A stretch of DNA of 64,000 bases from contig CM059575.1 of NCBI GenBank assembly GCA_030386875.1, positions 51,738,859 through 51,802,858 of the forward strand. Reading direction: 5' to 3'. Both the position numbers and the translations under genes were made by a program. Every line of letters begins with the position of its first letter. Position 1 is the stretch's first letter. This DNA is from Morinoia aosen (Eukaryota; Arthropoda; Malacostraca; Amphipoda; Talitridae). Shown here in pieces: positions 25,440-36,965 of this stretch. Below the pieces are notes generated by a model. The model searched no databases, was not told the DNA's origin, and saw only the letters and a list, made by a program, of their open reading frames with translations.

Positions 25440-26540
25440 AACTGTTACGATCGCCAGAGATAACAGCTCTAAATTTTGTTGAAGATGAACACTCAGTGAT
25501 TCCAGTGCCGAAAGCAGAAAAAAACTTGAAGGTTTTCGGAAGTCAATAGTCGGATGTCGTACTGAAGGATTCCCCTACATGAAAATTGTTGAACGTGTTA
25601 AAGTACCATACTTAACTGTTGGTAGAATAGCTCGCACGCATCGAGAGACTGGAACTGTCTTCAATTTGCTAAAGCTGGAGCTACTCGTAAAATCACTAGA
25701 CGTACCTCGACGATACATTTTCACGAATGAGCTCATAATAACCCGTACTTACCTACAAAAAGAAGTTGAGCAGGCAAGAAGTTTACGTCAATCGGGAATT
25801 GGCTACTCGAGATTTCGTTCGAAGTGGTCTACATGTCTTGACTCTATACGCAGAACTCCTCTAAGAGTAAATGTAAGAAAAATTGTTCAACGTCTGCCGA
25901 AGAACCTTTTGACAAATGGATTGAATTTTGGCAACTGGTCGTATTGTCTGATAAAAGCAAAATTTAAATTTTCGACCGAAATGTAGTGTGATTTTTTGAG
26001 GAAAATAGCGTCTTCCTATGATCCCAATGACATCCACCCTACGGTAAATAACAACAATTACTGGCTGTAAAGTGAGAACGCACGCATTTCGTACCGTTTC
26101 TGACTCACAGCACATAATAAGACGCAGCATCATGGTAAATATCTTTTTTTTTGCTGTCCATGATGGAAGAAAACTCATCAATGATAGAAAAATGGATTTT
26201 TCCGTGTACAGGCATAGACGTAGGCGAAAGTACCTTTATAGCACAGGAAAATACTTTGTTCGGCCCTAAACACACAGCAAAATTAACAAACAGATGGGTT
26301 CGGAAATAAAAAATAAATATCCTTCCATGGCCAAACCAATCACCTGACCTTAATTAATTCAACTGAAAGTTCTGGGCGACCATTCGAAAGCTATGCTTAA
26401 AAAAAGTGCAATGGACTGTGCTGATTTACCGATCATCGGCAAGCAAGTATGGGAATAGATGCCCCAAAGGGAGTGTCAACAGTTAGTTTCCAGTTACAAT
26501 AATCCTCTGTATGCGTTTACTCCATAAATCACCACAAAAT
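25440..26540 (+). pseudogene. Tc1/mariner (Tc1-type) transposase, decayed
   Basis: Three frames must be combined, so the gene is dead. Near the start is a helix-turn-helix-like stretch VKVPYLTVGRIARTHRETG (about 25603-25660). The middle holds NWSYCLIKAKFKFSTE, where the family has W-x-x-V-x-F-S-D-E-x-x-F, then RSIMVNIFFFAVHDGRKLI (near 26110), matching the S-I-M-V-W-G block. Near the end GPKHTAKLTNRW (26262) and ILPWPNQSPDLN (about 26317-26352) are the conserved DPKHT and WPxQSPDLNPIE blocks. Frameshifts and stops occur throughout. It was a cut-and-paste DNA transposase; it is now inert filler in protease intron 2. Terminal inverted repeats were not located. Confidence 0.85.
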
Positions 26541-26689
26541 GCCCTTATTCCAATGCGCCACTAGGTACAGAAGACTCATAGTTCGGGCTAAATGCAGTGA
26601 AAGAAATATTGGCCCTATTTTAAAACACACAGGTGCATCTGACGTTTGTCTTAAAACCAAGACACATAGATGCATCATCAATGAGATAC

Positions 26690-27355
26690 CCAAGATTAGG
26701 ATGCGTACCAGTTTCCAGACCCGACCATGAGATGCTCCAGTGTCTCATTAAAAATGCTTCAGTGTCTCATCGATGAGACGCTTGAGCTTCAGTTTGATAC
26801 ATTTTTGACTGGTGTCTCACAGAAAACTCTACGGGTATTTTTCTTAGCATTACACTGCCCTGCATGGCTGACGCTCCTGAAGCCTGCAGTTTCACTCTTA
26901 ATTAGAAACGTTCTCGAATGTTCTGGAAAGCAGCGGCAGATGCTACTGGAGACAGCAGATGTTGGTGAACTTACTGAAGAGCAGTTGCAGAAGCTGCTCT
27001 GGGTCACCAGTTGTAAGACCGCCTGATACTATCTGCGCCGTTTCGTTCCAATTGGCTCAGTGCTGTTGCGGTCTCACAATAGCTTCCCCTAAAGTCTAGC
27101 AGATGCAACTCAAAGTAGAAGCCAGATCCTATACAAAAGAAATTAAATTGGTGCATTTTACATATACTGAAAACTTTAATGACTAAAGTCAGATTAGAGG
27201 GATAACAATACCTTTACATTATCATTGCCAATAAAACGTAGACAGCACTTAGAGGCACTTAGCGCTCATCGAAAGGTCGCACTTCCGATGAGACATCTGC
27301 TTTCTCTTTGAGATGTTCTGGCTACTTATGAGACACCTGAACATCCATAACACAC
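26690..27355. repeat. Segment bounded by GAGAC/GTCTC words
   Basis: CCAGTGTCTCATTAAAAATG and TTCAGTGTCTCATCGATGAG near 26740-26780, and CGATGAGACATCTGC with TATGAGACACCTGAACATCC near 27285-27350, form partly inverted ends of a 0.65-kb unit, probably a non-autonomous transposon. Confidence 0.4.
26727..27026 (+). CDS. Unrecognised ORF inside a GAGAC-rich repeat, doubtful
   Basis: The open frame is 99 codons. The second half (NVLECSGKQRQMLLETADV, then GELTEEQLQKLLWVTSC) is helical and coding-like, and a donor-like GTAAGA lies at 27016. The first 70 bases overlap repeated GTCTCAT/GATGAGAC words also found at 27285-27350, so the ATG is suspect. It is either an exon scrap carried in a mobile element or chance. 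Confidence 0.2.
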   Translation: MRCSSVSLKMLQCLIDETLELQFDTFLTGVSQKTLRVFFLALHCPAWLTLLKPAVSLLIRNVLECSGKQRQMLLETADVGELTEEQLQKLLWVTSCKTA

Positions 27356-27914
27356 TTAGAAAGTCAAAGATTCATTTCATTGTACTTTTTGTCCGTCCCA
27401 TACATGTCTTCAAGTTGATTTTCAGGATTGTCAAAAAATGTTGAACTGTTCAGTTTAAATATTCGGGTACAACCCAATTGAAAATTATCGCCCTTTTCAA
27501 GTAGGAAATTAGTCGTAAAAGGTCCAAAACGGTCCAAAAGGGCCAAAAATCACGACTTCAAACCGACCCCTACCTATACTTGGCCTATTAGGGCTTGAAA
27601 AGGGCCCTTCATTCAACAGGCCTTTTATAACTCTAGTCAATGGCTGTTTTAGGGCTCATTCGAGTCGTTTAAACTCGTTTTCAAGCATTTTTCGATGACC
27701 TCTATTTGGACGCGTAGTAGATGGTAAAAACATTTGTAATCGTAAATGTTGTACATATCGTATTACTTCAGTAAATGTAAAGAACTAAATGAACTTCAAC
27801 TAACCTAACTTAGTAAAGTTAGGTTAGGTAAGGGTGGCCAAAGTTAGTTTCGATTAGTTTCATCAATGAATTATCACTATAAATTTCGGCTTGTAATTAA
27901 AAAAATATTATACT

Positions 27915-28015
27915 CCTGTAGATATCCAGAGCTGGTCATAGGTATTTTGAAAATGTATCTAGATACCAGATACTTCTCCAAAAGTATCTAGATATTAGAT
28001 ACTTTTCTTTTAATT
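27915..28015. mobile_element. hAT-like terminal segment
   Basis: CCAGAGCTGGTCATAGGTAT followed by repeated GTATCTAGATAC and AGATACTT words is the style of hAT subterminal repeats. The opposite end was not found. Confidence 0.35.
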
Positions 28016-28629
28016 CTCTCGGTCTTACTACTTCATCGTACAACATACACATTACAACACTAAGATAAACAAGTAGGAGGAATTTACCCAATGAAACATA
28101 TACAAAATATACTTTTATTCGATTCGTAATAAATCTTCAACAATACTATAAATAATTAATCGAGTTAACATGAAAACTAGGACAGAAAAGCTAACTACTG
28201 AGTATAACATCAAAAGGCACTTTATTAATGCATTATATAAAATAAGTATGAATGATAGCATTTAACTGTTCGAACACTTGGGTTGTCGAACGCTGAGCAT
28301 TCAACTCTTCATATCGTATAAAAAATCTGATGTTTGAGCGATCTGATCTGCCGAAACATTTACTGAATAAAGAAATCGCATTATATTCAGTAAATGTTTT
28401 GGCAGATCAGATAGCCACAGCATCAGATTCTGTACATGGTACACCACGCTTATTATTTTTCGTAATAAATTATCAACTTTAAAATCCAAAATTTCTTTCG
28501 CCCATCCAGCAATATTTCTCCTTCACATCCGGTGATGCCCCGAATCCGGTAATGCCCCTACGTTTGGTTACGCCTCACATTCATCTCTGCCCGACATCCG
28601 TTGAAAACCCACATCCGGTCATTCATTCC

Positions 28630-28637
28630 TATATAAA
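28630..28637 (+). promoter_or_regulatory. TATA box of the nested gene
   Basis: TATATAAA lies 85 bases before ATG 28715, and an initiator-like TTACTCAACC sits about 30 bases downstream (28660-28669), the spacing expected for RNA polymerase II. The segment upstream (28505-28620) holds several copies of the word ACATCCGGT or AATCCGGT. Confidence 0.55.
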
Positions 28638-28714
28638 GCGTCCCAACGATGTTTGCAGCTTACTCAACCATAGCTCTCTCTAACGAAGCGTTCTTATAGT
28701 GTCCTACGCCGAAA

Positions 28715-28723
28715 ATGGCCTGG
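28715..28723 (+). CDS. Nested gene exon 1 (three codons)
   Basis: ATG GCC TGG lies in the context GCCGAAAATGGCC and is followed at once by a consensus donor GTAAGT (28724). It follows a TATA box and initiator at proper spacing. Phase 0 at the donor matches exon 2. A start codon this close to the first donor is common in insect genes. The long intron that follows contains a CpG-rich patch (28935-29050) that could be regulatory or an alternative first exon. Confidence 0.4.
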
Positions 28724-30990
28724 GTAAGTTATGTTCTTGCATACTATTGAATTATGTGATTAGATAGAACTTGTAAATCTGTTCTTAAAGATGTGTACAT
28801 AAATGATGTTCATTGCCTGCTAGGTAAATTTCCATAGTGTAATTTCATGTCGATGAATGATGTTTTTGTGTTAAATTTTTAATTGTTTGATGTTTAATTA
28901 TGGACTATAGGTTCCATTTGTTTTTTTATTTTTGAGGCCGCGAGTGCGGATTTTCCGAGTTTTCATTGAGGGATCCTTGTTTGGCGGCCGATTTGGCGGG
29001 TTTCGAAGTGACGAAGTCAGTGACGCAGCTGTTTGCTGTGCTGGAGAAACCGAGAATTATAAGTCAATCGCGTGATTCAGTGAATTATTAGTGTTGTGAT
29101 GAAATCAGCGAATGTAATACTACCTTTTGAATTTAATTTACATGTTGCATGATGCTATTCTTTGCTAGTAGGTAACTATTAACTAATACTTTTGGTCGGC
29201 CATATTTGTATTGCCAAATTCTGCTTTTATAGCCTACTTAGAGATGAATACATAACCTAGGCCGAGGCTAGGACCTAGCAGTAATATGACACGGTGTCCA
29301 CTAGGTAGTTAAGAAGTAAAAAGTAGTAAAATTTGAAAAGCAGTAAAAAAAGTGGTCAAAAGTAATAAAATTTGCCTCTGGGGAGTAAAGAATTGTGAAG
29401 TGGAGTTATTCTCTGAAAAATTAAATTAATGTTACATATGTACATAGAGTATGAAGATTTTTTAAAATTTATTTCTCCCATAATCCGAAATTTGCCTCGG
29501 TTAATGGGAAATATTCCTGTTAAGTGGAGTGTAATTTTAGGATTAGAAGATACAAAATAGAAAAAAGTTCCCAAATTTTTGCAGACATTAAAAATAGTTC
29601 ATTTCTAATTTAGTTTGAGCTGAAATTTATCAAGTTGTTTTATGATGGAAGGTTCATTTGAGCCATTTTATTAATAAAAAATTATTGAGAGAAAACTATT
29701 CAAAATGGCTTTCGCTTTGATGCGGTAATCAAGGTTTCATAAATCGTATAAATATAAATTAAAAAATGTAATACCAGTGACGGTGCATTGTCAAAAACAC
29801 TTCTATTAGTGCGTGCTTAAATTGAAATACAAGCTTAGGAACTTGTAATATCAGGGATTAATATTGAAAATAAAGTATGGATGGATGTATAATTGTTTTT
29901 TTTGTGCACTTGATACTCAGAAATTAGAGTATTTTATTCACAAACATTAGCACAGAAGTCAAATTATTGTCAATTAACTTTTAGAGACTCATGCTACAAT
30001 ATCAGATGAGTAAGTCCTGATTCAAACTTATTTCATTTCAATTCCTCCTAATAAATAATGATAAATTCAAAGTCATATATTTGGCTAAAGAAATCTTGAT
30101 TATCATAAATTTGATGAAACCTTCCAATTCTAAGGTTATTCAATTCTTAGGGCATTTAAGTTGAAATGGTATCTTCAAGGATTCTCTATAGCATGATTTT
30201 CTATTTTCTGCTATTGATTTTCTACATGTTAAAGTCATCTCTATGTAAAAGGATCCATTTTAAGATATTTTACAAGAGTGCCCATTCCATCAGAAATGCA
30301 GTCTTTTGAGCCTAGGCCTAGCTATAATGCATTTCATGTTGCAGTAGGAATAAGACGTAGGTATTCACCATTGTCCCGCCATGTTTGTTTATGTGTTGCA
30401 TTTACATGAAAATAGTGTAATTATTTTTTTCTAAATGAACCTTTCCTACCCAACTTTATAACCCTCTTTTTGTTGAATATGCTAACAGTGGGATCTTTTT
30501 ACTGTGATGAGTCATGCTACATTGCCGTAAAAATTCTTCATCTAAATTGTCATGTATAAAAAGAAAATTTATTCTTGTCCATTATATTCACTACGACTGC
30601 AATTAAAGAACATTTGATCATACGTTTTATGTTTTGATTACAGATAAGTGCAAAATATGAATGTATATGTTAGGTAAAAAAATTTGTAGGTTTGTATTGA
30701 AGTAGTTACATTTATATAAAATAAAATTTATGAGACATTGCTAGGCCTATTTAAGACAGAAGCCTGCCTCTTCAAAGTATTCTGAATCCCAGTAAAACTA
30801 GGGCACGGAGGCATAAACAATTCATATAATAAGAATAATATTATTGTACTAACGTTTATGTTTGATGAAAACAAATGTCTGTTGAAAGATTAGGTCACAC
30901 AATTATAATTCCATATTAGTGTTTATCTTGATAACATGTAGGTATTTCTTATTTACTATTTGTCTCAATACTGAATTGTTTCATTCACAG
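28724..30990. other. Nested-gene intron 1
   Basis: Mostly AT-rich. A CpG-containing patch at 28935-29050 (GAGGCCGCGAGTGCGG and GGCGGCCGATTTGGCGGG) stands out and may be regulatory or part of an alternative leader. Confidence 0.4.
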
Positions 30991-31090
30991 GAGGTGTATC
31001 GGATTCAAATAGTTCAGATTCCAGTGAGAGTGAGCACATCATTAATTCTCCTTAGCCTCTGCTCAACACCAAGGAATTTCTTCCAGAAGG
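30991..31090 (+). CDS. Nested gene exon 2
   Basis: The acceptor TTGTTTCATTCACAG ends at 30990 and the donor is GTATGT at 31091. In the frame that fits exons 1 and 3 it encodes EVYRIQIVQIPVRVSTSLI, LLSLCSTPRNFFQK and one extra base. A second frame of the same DNA also looks protein-like: VSDSNSSDSSESEHIINSP, a TAG stop, then PLLNTKEFLPEGYVLKYQP running beyond the donor. That frame cannot join exon 3 in phase. The exon boundaries are well supported, the reading frame less so. Confidence 0.4.
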
Positions 31091-31818
31091 GTATGTATTG
31101 AAATATCAGCCAAATGAAAAAATATCGGTGAAAAATAACATGATAGGATATATTTATTTAATGGTGCTTTGATTTAATTCTAGGCAACTAATTCCCAAGT
31201 ATGTTTTGTGCAAGTTTTGTAGCTGTTGCATTGTCATAATGCTATGTCTGGCACCTGGGTCGAGTTTGGTGGCAAATTGTGAGGTGGGGACTAAATGTGG
31301 GGTTAATTTTAGATCACTGTGGTTTATTTTAGTGGGGTTTATTTTAGATCACTGATACCTGCAAAGGGGATTTACATTTAATGTTAGTTTTCTCATTCAA
31401 CCCCATGCCAGATTCAGCTGATCAAAGAAACCCAGGAATGTACACTCTCCAGGACGTTAACTCACATACTGAATTTTCTGCTATCTAAAGAATTAGCACT
31501 GAAGTACTCTCTAACTGGGTTGGGCCGCTCTAGAGGGCAGGAAAAAATTCCTTTCAAGAATAGTCCTGCTTTCCGAGCTGTTGAACGTAAGCATTATCAA
31601 TTACAGTTGAAATAAGAGGCAGACAAATATATTTGAAAAATTAAAACTCATGAAATCCATCGTTTGAAGAACATATAACTCATTTTATTTAGAGTCCCTG
31701 TAGTCCCTGTACAAAGGTTTGAATAGAACTCTTCACAGCTTCACAGTCATGAATTGACTGGTTTCATTTTAATACTTGTTATCTTTACATTTACTAAATT
31801 ATGTTCGACTACTTTCAG

Positions 31819-31962
31819 ATGCTGTAGTGTCATCAGAAATGTACCGCAATACGCCGAGGAAGCAAGTCTACAGATGCATCACCCATGCCCTAAAAAATGC
31901 CGGCGACTGGCGTGGTCGACAGCATGTGAAAGAACAGTCTAGAATGGTGGAGACAGAAAATG
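31819..31962 (+). CDS. Nested gene exon 3
   Basis: The acceptor GACTACTTTCAG ends at 31818 and the donor is GTAAGA at 31963. Entering in phase 1 the exon reads D, then AVVSSEMYRNTPRKQVYRC, ITHALKNAGDWRGRQHVKE, QSRMVETEN. The basic, Arg/Lys/His-rich composition suggests nucleic-acid contact, but no named domain is recognised. The exon leaves in phase 1, so the last G joins GA at 33250 to give Gly. The sequence is clearly more GC-rich and codon-like than its flanks. Confidence 0.6.
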
Positions 31963-32379
31963 GTAAGAGCATATAATTTTAAATAGCTATGAAACAGTAA
32001 ATTTATACACGCATACAGTACATGGGAATATAAACAATCATTTTCGCATCAGTCAATAGCTTGTTGCTCCTGTAAGCAAGCAGATCTAGTTTCGTCTTCT
32101 GGTGAAGAGGGGCCTAGGGTTCCCAACCAATTGTTATCCGATCATTTGGTTGACAGTCTTTATGGTTAGCGTTGTTTTGTCATAGGCTTCTTTTTCCTTT
32201 TGGCTCATTCGTGTCTTTTTCAGCAACTATGGTACTACTCTCTCGATGTTTTCTCAATTCTAATGCTTTTTCGATTTTTATGCATCACATGGACACAGCA
32301 TGTGTTCCCATTTAGGACTAACAGGTGTGGAAGTCACCTCACGTGTAAGATTTTAATTCCCTAAAACTCATTTGTTTTA

Positions 32380-32655
32380 ATAGATTAGGTTTATTTTCTA
32401 GTTAAGGACCATATGTCTCTCGGTTCACTGCCATCCTTTTCTTCAGCACCTCTTGCTATCTTTTTCAACTTTCACTTCTTTCCATTCTTCTTTCGGCACC
32501 TGCTGTTTCTATGCGGAGGGTTTCCTGTGCGGGAGTACACCTGTGCATAGATTCCCCATGCACGTGTCCCCGTACTGGATGGTGCCTTACACTTCGCTCT
32601 CTTGTTGCAACGAGTATTGCCCGTGAGACCCATAAACTAATCTTATGATTTAATT
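32380..32655 (+). mobile_element. Diverged, 5'-shortened copy of the same retroposon family
   Basis: It shares ATAGATTAGGTTTAT...TTAAGGACCAT...CGGTTCACTGCC, a CAGCACCT...TTTCTTC stretch, and a tail resembling AAACTAATCTTATGATT with the copies at 15724 and 34833. It lacks the CCCTCAGGGGG head. It lies in intron 3 of the nested gene. Confidence 0.55.
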
Positions 32656-33249
32656 CTTAAACTTCATACCATATTGTCACTTAAACCAGCTGAAACCCCC
32701 TGGGGCTCGGCTGCCCAATGAATGCATATGTAACCTGATTTTCTGTTTTTTCGGAATAATTCCGGGGACTTGATACTTGATTTTATGACTGAACTGGTGG
32801 AGCACTTGTGTTTGATGCAACTGAATTTAATTTGAGCTTGTCATGACTGATTTTTTGTTGTGTTTGTGGCTGCAATGTCTAACCTGTTTGCGTATTCTTG
32901 AATTTGTTACATGTAGCTCAGTGATTATGATTGATGGTTATTTTGTACCACAGCGGTGATGTGACCGATAGGTCGATAATTGTGACGCGAGACCTTCGGC
33001 GCGATATAGTAGGACCTACTGAAGCGCTAGCAAATTCATGGCACTACTTCTACTACTATTACTACATCACTTAAACCAGTAAATTTACAGTTGTTCTGTG
33101 GCCAGACTTGGCAAGGCCTCCTGGTTGGGTACCATTATCACTTGCATCAAACTCATGTACATGAACAAAAAGTTAAACTACCTCTTGCAAATGGAGGGCA
33201 AATGGGAAGGTCTATGTATTCAATACTTAATTCATTTTTTTGGCTTCAG

Positions 33250-33368
33250 GAAACCGTGTCATCGATGAAGCAACTGGTGCAGCTACGACTTCTGGCAGTG
33301 ACTTCTCTGGTGAAGGGGTCACCCGTGGATTTATTCACCAAGCCACAAACATTCTCAACTTTCGTTAG
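33250..33368 (+). CDS. Nested gene exon 4 (terminal)
   Basis: The acceptor TTTTTTTGGCTTCAG ends at 33249. Entering in phase 1 the exon reads GNRVIDEATGAATTSGSDF, SGEGVTRGFIHQATNILNF, R, stop TAG at 33366-33368. With exons 1-3 the product is 123 residues. Gly/Ser/Thr-rich in the first half, with no signal peptide or membrane segment. The stop falls just before the terminal repeat of a long-inverted-repeat element (33400), so the 3' UTR may run into it. Host gene or transposon-borne gene both remain possible; no family recognised. Confidence 0.6.
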
Positions 33369-33399
33369 TGCACTTTCAGTTTTTCCAAAGTAGTGATGT

Positions 33400-36240
33400 A
33401 CCGATGTTTCGGTATCGGTCATTTTTACTGGTATCGTTATCGGCAAAATTCGGCCGATACTTTACCGATACTATCCAATAATACGTATTTTATCATGAAA
33501 CTGAAGGTCATAAATCGTGAAAGTAAAAGTATCTATCCTAATAATACCCGCTGGTGTTTATTTATATATTTATTTATGTATCTGTTTGATGTCCGCTTCT
33601 TGAAAAACATAGGATGTCTGAGTTTACGGTATCATGGATACCGAACATCTCAGTCTAACATTCAAAGATGGCCCTTACATGCATTGATATATTTGATATT
33701 TTATCAGGATAGCTTCGGTTAGGATAGGTTAGGACAGGAAAGGTTAAGTAATGTTAACGGAATTTTTTTACGGGTTCACCTAGCTTTATCGATGACATTG
33801 TCCATGGAATTTTCACTGGTCATTTTTGGCGGGGCCTAAAAATACCCTTGGTTTATTTGTTTGGAGTCCACTTCTTCCATTTCTCTGTCATGGTGATAAA
33901 TGTAGCCATAATGACCGTATCTGTGATATGAGTTTCAATAGTGCGCAAGTACAATGATATATTTTATCATGGGTACTGTTATGATGAATATATTTGTTAG
34001 TCATCCCCGTCTGGAAAATTTGTTCAAGAAAGGGATTGAATCCCGTCATTTTTGGCGGGCCGTGCACACTAGTAGTCAAATAAAGAGCCTACTCATACCT
34101 AAGTGTTGACACCATCAGCAAATTTTACTTTGAAATTAATATAGAAGTAGCTGAAAATTCCATTTTAATTTCACATGTAAATCGCCGTACATTACGATTC
34201 TTGCATTTTTCTTCTATTCTTCTATTTTAAGATGTTTGAAAAATTCACGAGCAACCTTATAGTTGGTTGCGTACCTGCGGATCTTTTCGGTTTTGGGGCT
34301 TATCGAATTTTAATGTTTTCTTTTCGCCAAAGTATGGATTTTGGTGTGAAAAACATGAAAATAAACCCATTTTGTGAAGAAATTATTCAATAAGTGGTAC
34401 TAACCTAACCTCACCTCACCAAGGGTATAATTTCAAATACCTCACTATTAATCATGGAGAAAACTTCGTGGACCCTACTACATGTGCACACACTCAAATG
34501 ATTGAGAGTGCATAGCATAGTCTAAAAATGAAAAAAACGTCAGGGAGGCACTCACCGACAAATGATGGACTCATATCTGTGTGAATTTGCGTGGCAAAAA
34601 CTTACCGAGAAACCGCAAGATTTTCATAAAATATTAATGGATATAAGCAAATTTCTGGCGTAATAAATAATTTCTCCACAAAATTTTTATCATTTTCGTG
34701 TTTTCAAACCAAAATACAAACTTTGGCGAAAAGAAAAGAAAATTCGATAGGCCCCCAAAGCGAAAAGAGCTTGGTTTGCTTCTGCCAACTATGTGTGTTA
34801 GTACTGCTATACTACTATTACTACTGTATACTCCCCTCAGGGGGATACAACTGTTGTATTTATGGGAATTAGCGGTCCCAGGAGGACAATGTGCGGGCCC
34901 GAGCTAAAGGTTAGGTGGGCTTTCTTTTTGTTAAAATAATATAGGTTTTTGTTTTGTTACGGACAATCTTTTTTCGGTTCACTGCTGTCCTGTTTTTCAG
35001 CACCCACTACTTTCTTCTTCTTCTACTTTTTCTTGTTTCATGATCTTTTTTCTTAGCTTTCTGTTTCTGTGCCTTTTCTGCATAGATTCCGCGTTTCCTT
35101 AACTCCGTACTAAACGGTGCCTTCTTCCTTCCTCTCTTTGGATAGCCTTTGTTGAGGATAGGGAGGCTTTAACTAACCAATAATCTAATCTAATCTACTA
35201 CTGTGTACTATTTGCATTCACGCTGCTATTTCTGAGACTAAATGCTACATTATACTACTATAGTTTACGCCTGTAAATTGAGAAAAATATTTTTAATAAT
35301 TTAGTCGGATAATAACCTCAGTTGGCCAATGAAGATTGATGAACAGTGAATACTTGTTTGTTCATACATTCTGATAACGGTCTCATACAAAATACACCGG
35401 AAAGATGACGCAATCGAAAATAATTGTGCGGGAAACGAATCAAACGTTATAGTTAAGAAAGCCAGAGCAGTTTCATCTTTTCTGATCGAAAACCTTATTG
35501 TCAATATTGTTATATTTAGATACTAGTGTGCACAGCCCACAAAAAATGACGGGATTCCATACGTTTCTTGAAGAAAATTTTCAGATGTAGATGACAAACA
35601 AAAAATATCCATCCTAACAGTACCCGTGATAAAAAATATTCTTCACCTATGCACTGGTGAAATCGTATCACAGATAAGGTCATTATAACTATCCTTATGA
35701 GCATGAAAAAGAAATGAAAGAAGCGGACTCCAAACAAATAAACCAAGGGTATTATTAGGTAGTAGCAGGACCCGTGGAAATTCCTCTTACAATGTCATCG
35801 TTAAGCTAAGTGGACCCGTGAAAAAATTCCGTCAACATTACTTACCTATCCTAACCTATCATGTCCTAACCGAATCTATCCTGATAAAACGTCAAACATA
35901 TCAATGCATGTAAGGCCATCTTTCAATACACTGAGGAATTCGGTATCCATGATACCGTAAACTCACACATCCTACCTATGTTTTTTAAGAAGCGAACACC
36001 AAACCAATGTATAAATAAACACACAACAGGTATTATTAGGTTAGGTATTAGTAAATTATTTTATTATAACACCCATGTAGGGCTTATAATAGTTTTATTT
36101 AAATACAATTGTAAATTTTTAAAAGTATCGGAATAGGTCAAAGTATCGGAATTTCCAAGTATCGGTATCGGCCAACAAATGGGTACCGGTAACATCGATA
36201 TTCCTAAGGCGATGCATTTCGCGTCGATACTGATTTTTTT
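33400..36240. mobile_element. 2.8-kb element with about 700-bp inverted arms
   Basis: The arm 33400-34090 pairs with 35515-36240. Examples are GTTTACGGTATCATGGATAC with its reverse near 35945, CATGCATTGATAT with ATATCAATGCATG, and outer TATCGG/CCGATA clusters at both ends. The outermost parts (GTACCGATGTTTCGGTATCG) look hAT-like. The inner ends share ACTAGTGTGCAC...GACGGGATT with the small MITE family at 55.5 and 58.9 kb. The loop holds a younger SINE. Confidence 0.75.
34833..35196 (+). mobile_element. Second SINE-like copy, 364 bp, with target-site duplication
   Basis: Same start (CCCCTCAGGGGGATACAACT) and same TAATCTAATCTAATCT tail as the copy at 15724. It is flanked by ACTACTGTATACT (34820-34832) and ACTACTGTGTACT (35197-35209), 12 of 13 identical. 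It sits in the loop of the long-inverted-repeat element 33400-36240, so it arrived after that element. Confidence 0.85.
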
Positions 36241-36575
36241 TGTGTACCAGATGTCTTCAGTATCTTGCACGGCCAGTATTTCGCCAGTATTTCTGGTTTG
36301 AACCAACGGAAGAAGTTCTTGTATATTTTTTCAATAAAGGGAAATCCGCCAACAAAAAGTTTTTCAACATCGACCTTTTCATCTGCAGCAGTGCTGTGGT
36401 TACTTACACCCAGGAGCTCTTTGTCACAAATGTGCTGTTTGCTGCAAATCTAGCAGCTGCAGGATGCTGTTGCTCTTATGCTGCCATAAGGTATAGTGCT
36501 GAGTGGACCTCAGACGGTCTTTCGAGGCAGTAGCCTGGTCATTTTAAGGTCGTTGCAAGGCCCACTATAAGTCGT

Positions 36576-36965
36576 ACAGAAGCAGGAGCAGGCCATTATT
36601 AGCCTTGATGGAGCAGTAAGGAAGCCCAAAAAGACCATTACTAGCCTTGATCAAGCAGTAAGGAAGCCCAAAAAGGCCATTATTAGCCTTGATCAAGCAG
36701 TAAGGAAGCCCAAAAAGGCCATTATTAGCCTTGATCAAGCAGTAAGGAAGCCCAAAAAGGCCATTATTAGCCTTGATCAAGCAGTAAGGAAGCCCAAAAA
36801 GGCCATTATTAGCCTTGATCAAGCAGTAGGGAAGCACAAAAAGGCCATTATTAGCCTTGATCGAGCAGTAAGGAAGCCCAAAAAGGCCAGGACGAGACTC
36901 GTTCAAGCAATGGAAAAGCCAAAAAAGGTCATGAATAGCCTCGTTCAAGTAGTAGAGAAGCCCAA
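36576..36965. repeat. Minisatellite, 42-bp unit, about 9 copies
   Basis: Units start AAGGAAGCCCAAAAAGGCCA and recur at 36618, 36660, 36702, 36744, 36786, 36828 and 36870, with degenerate copies on both sides. Central copies are almost identical. A 127-codon minus-strand frame is only the result of the 42-bp period. Flanking GGGCTT/AAGCCC words also occur at 27590. Confidence 0.95.

Noticed and set aside
36240-36533. 97-codon frame, with KLFVGGFP on the opposite strand resembling an RNA-binding motif
   Set aside because: Frames on the two strands compete, neither has splice support, and the second RNP motif is absent.
36565-36948. 127-codon minus-strand frame with a 14-residue repeat
   Set aside because: Direct product of the 42-bp tandem repeat.
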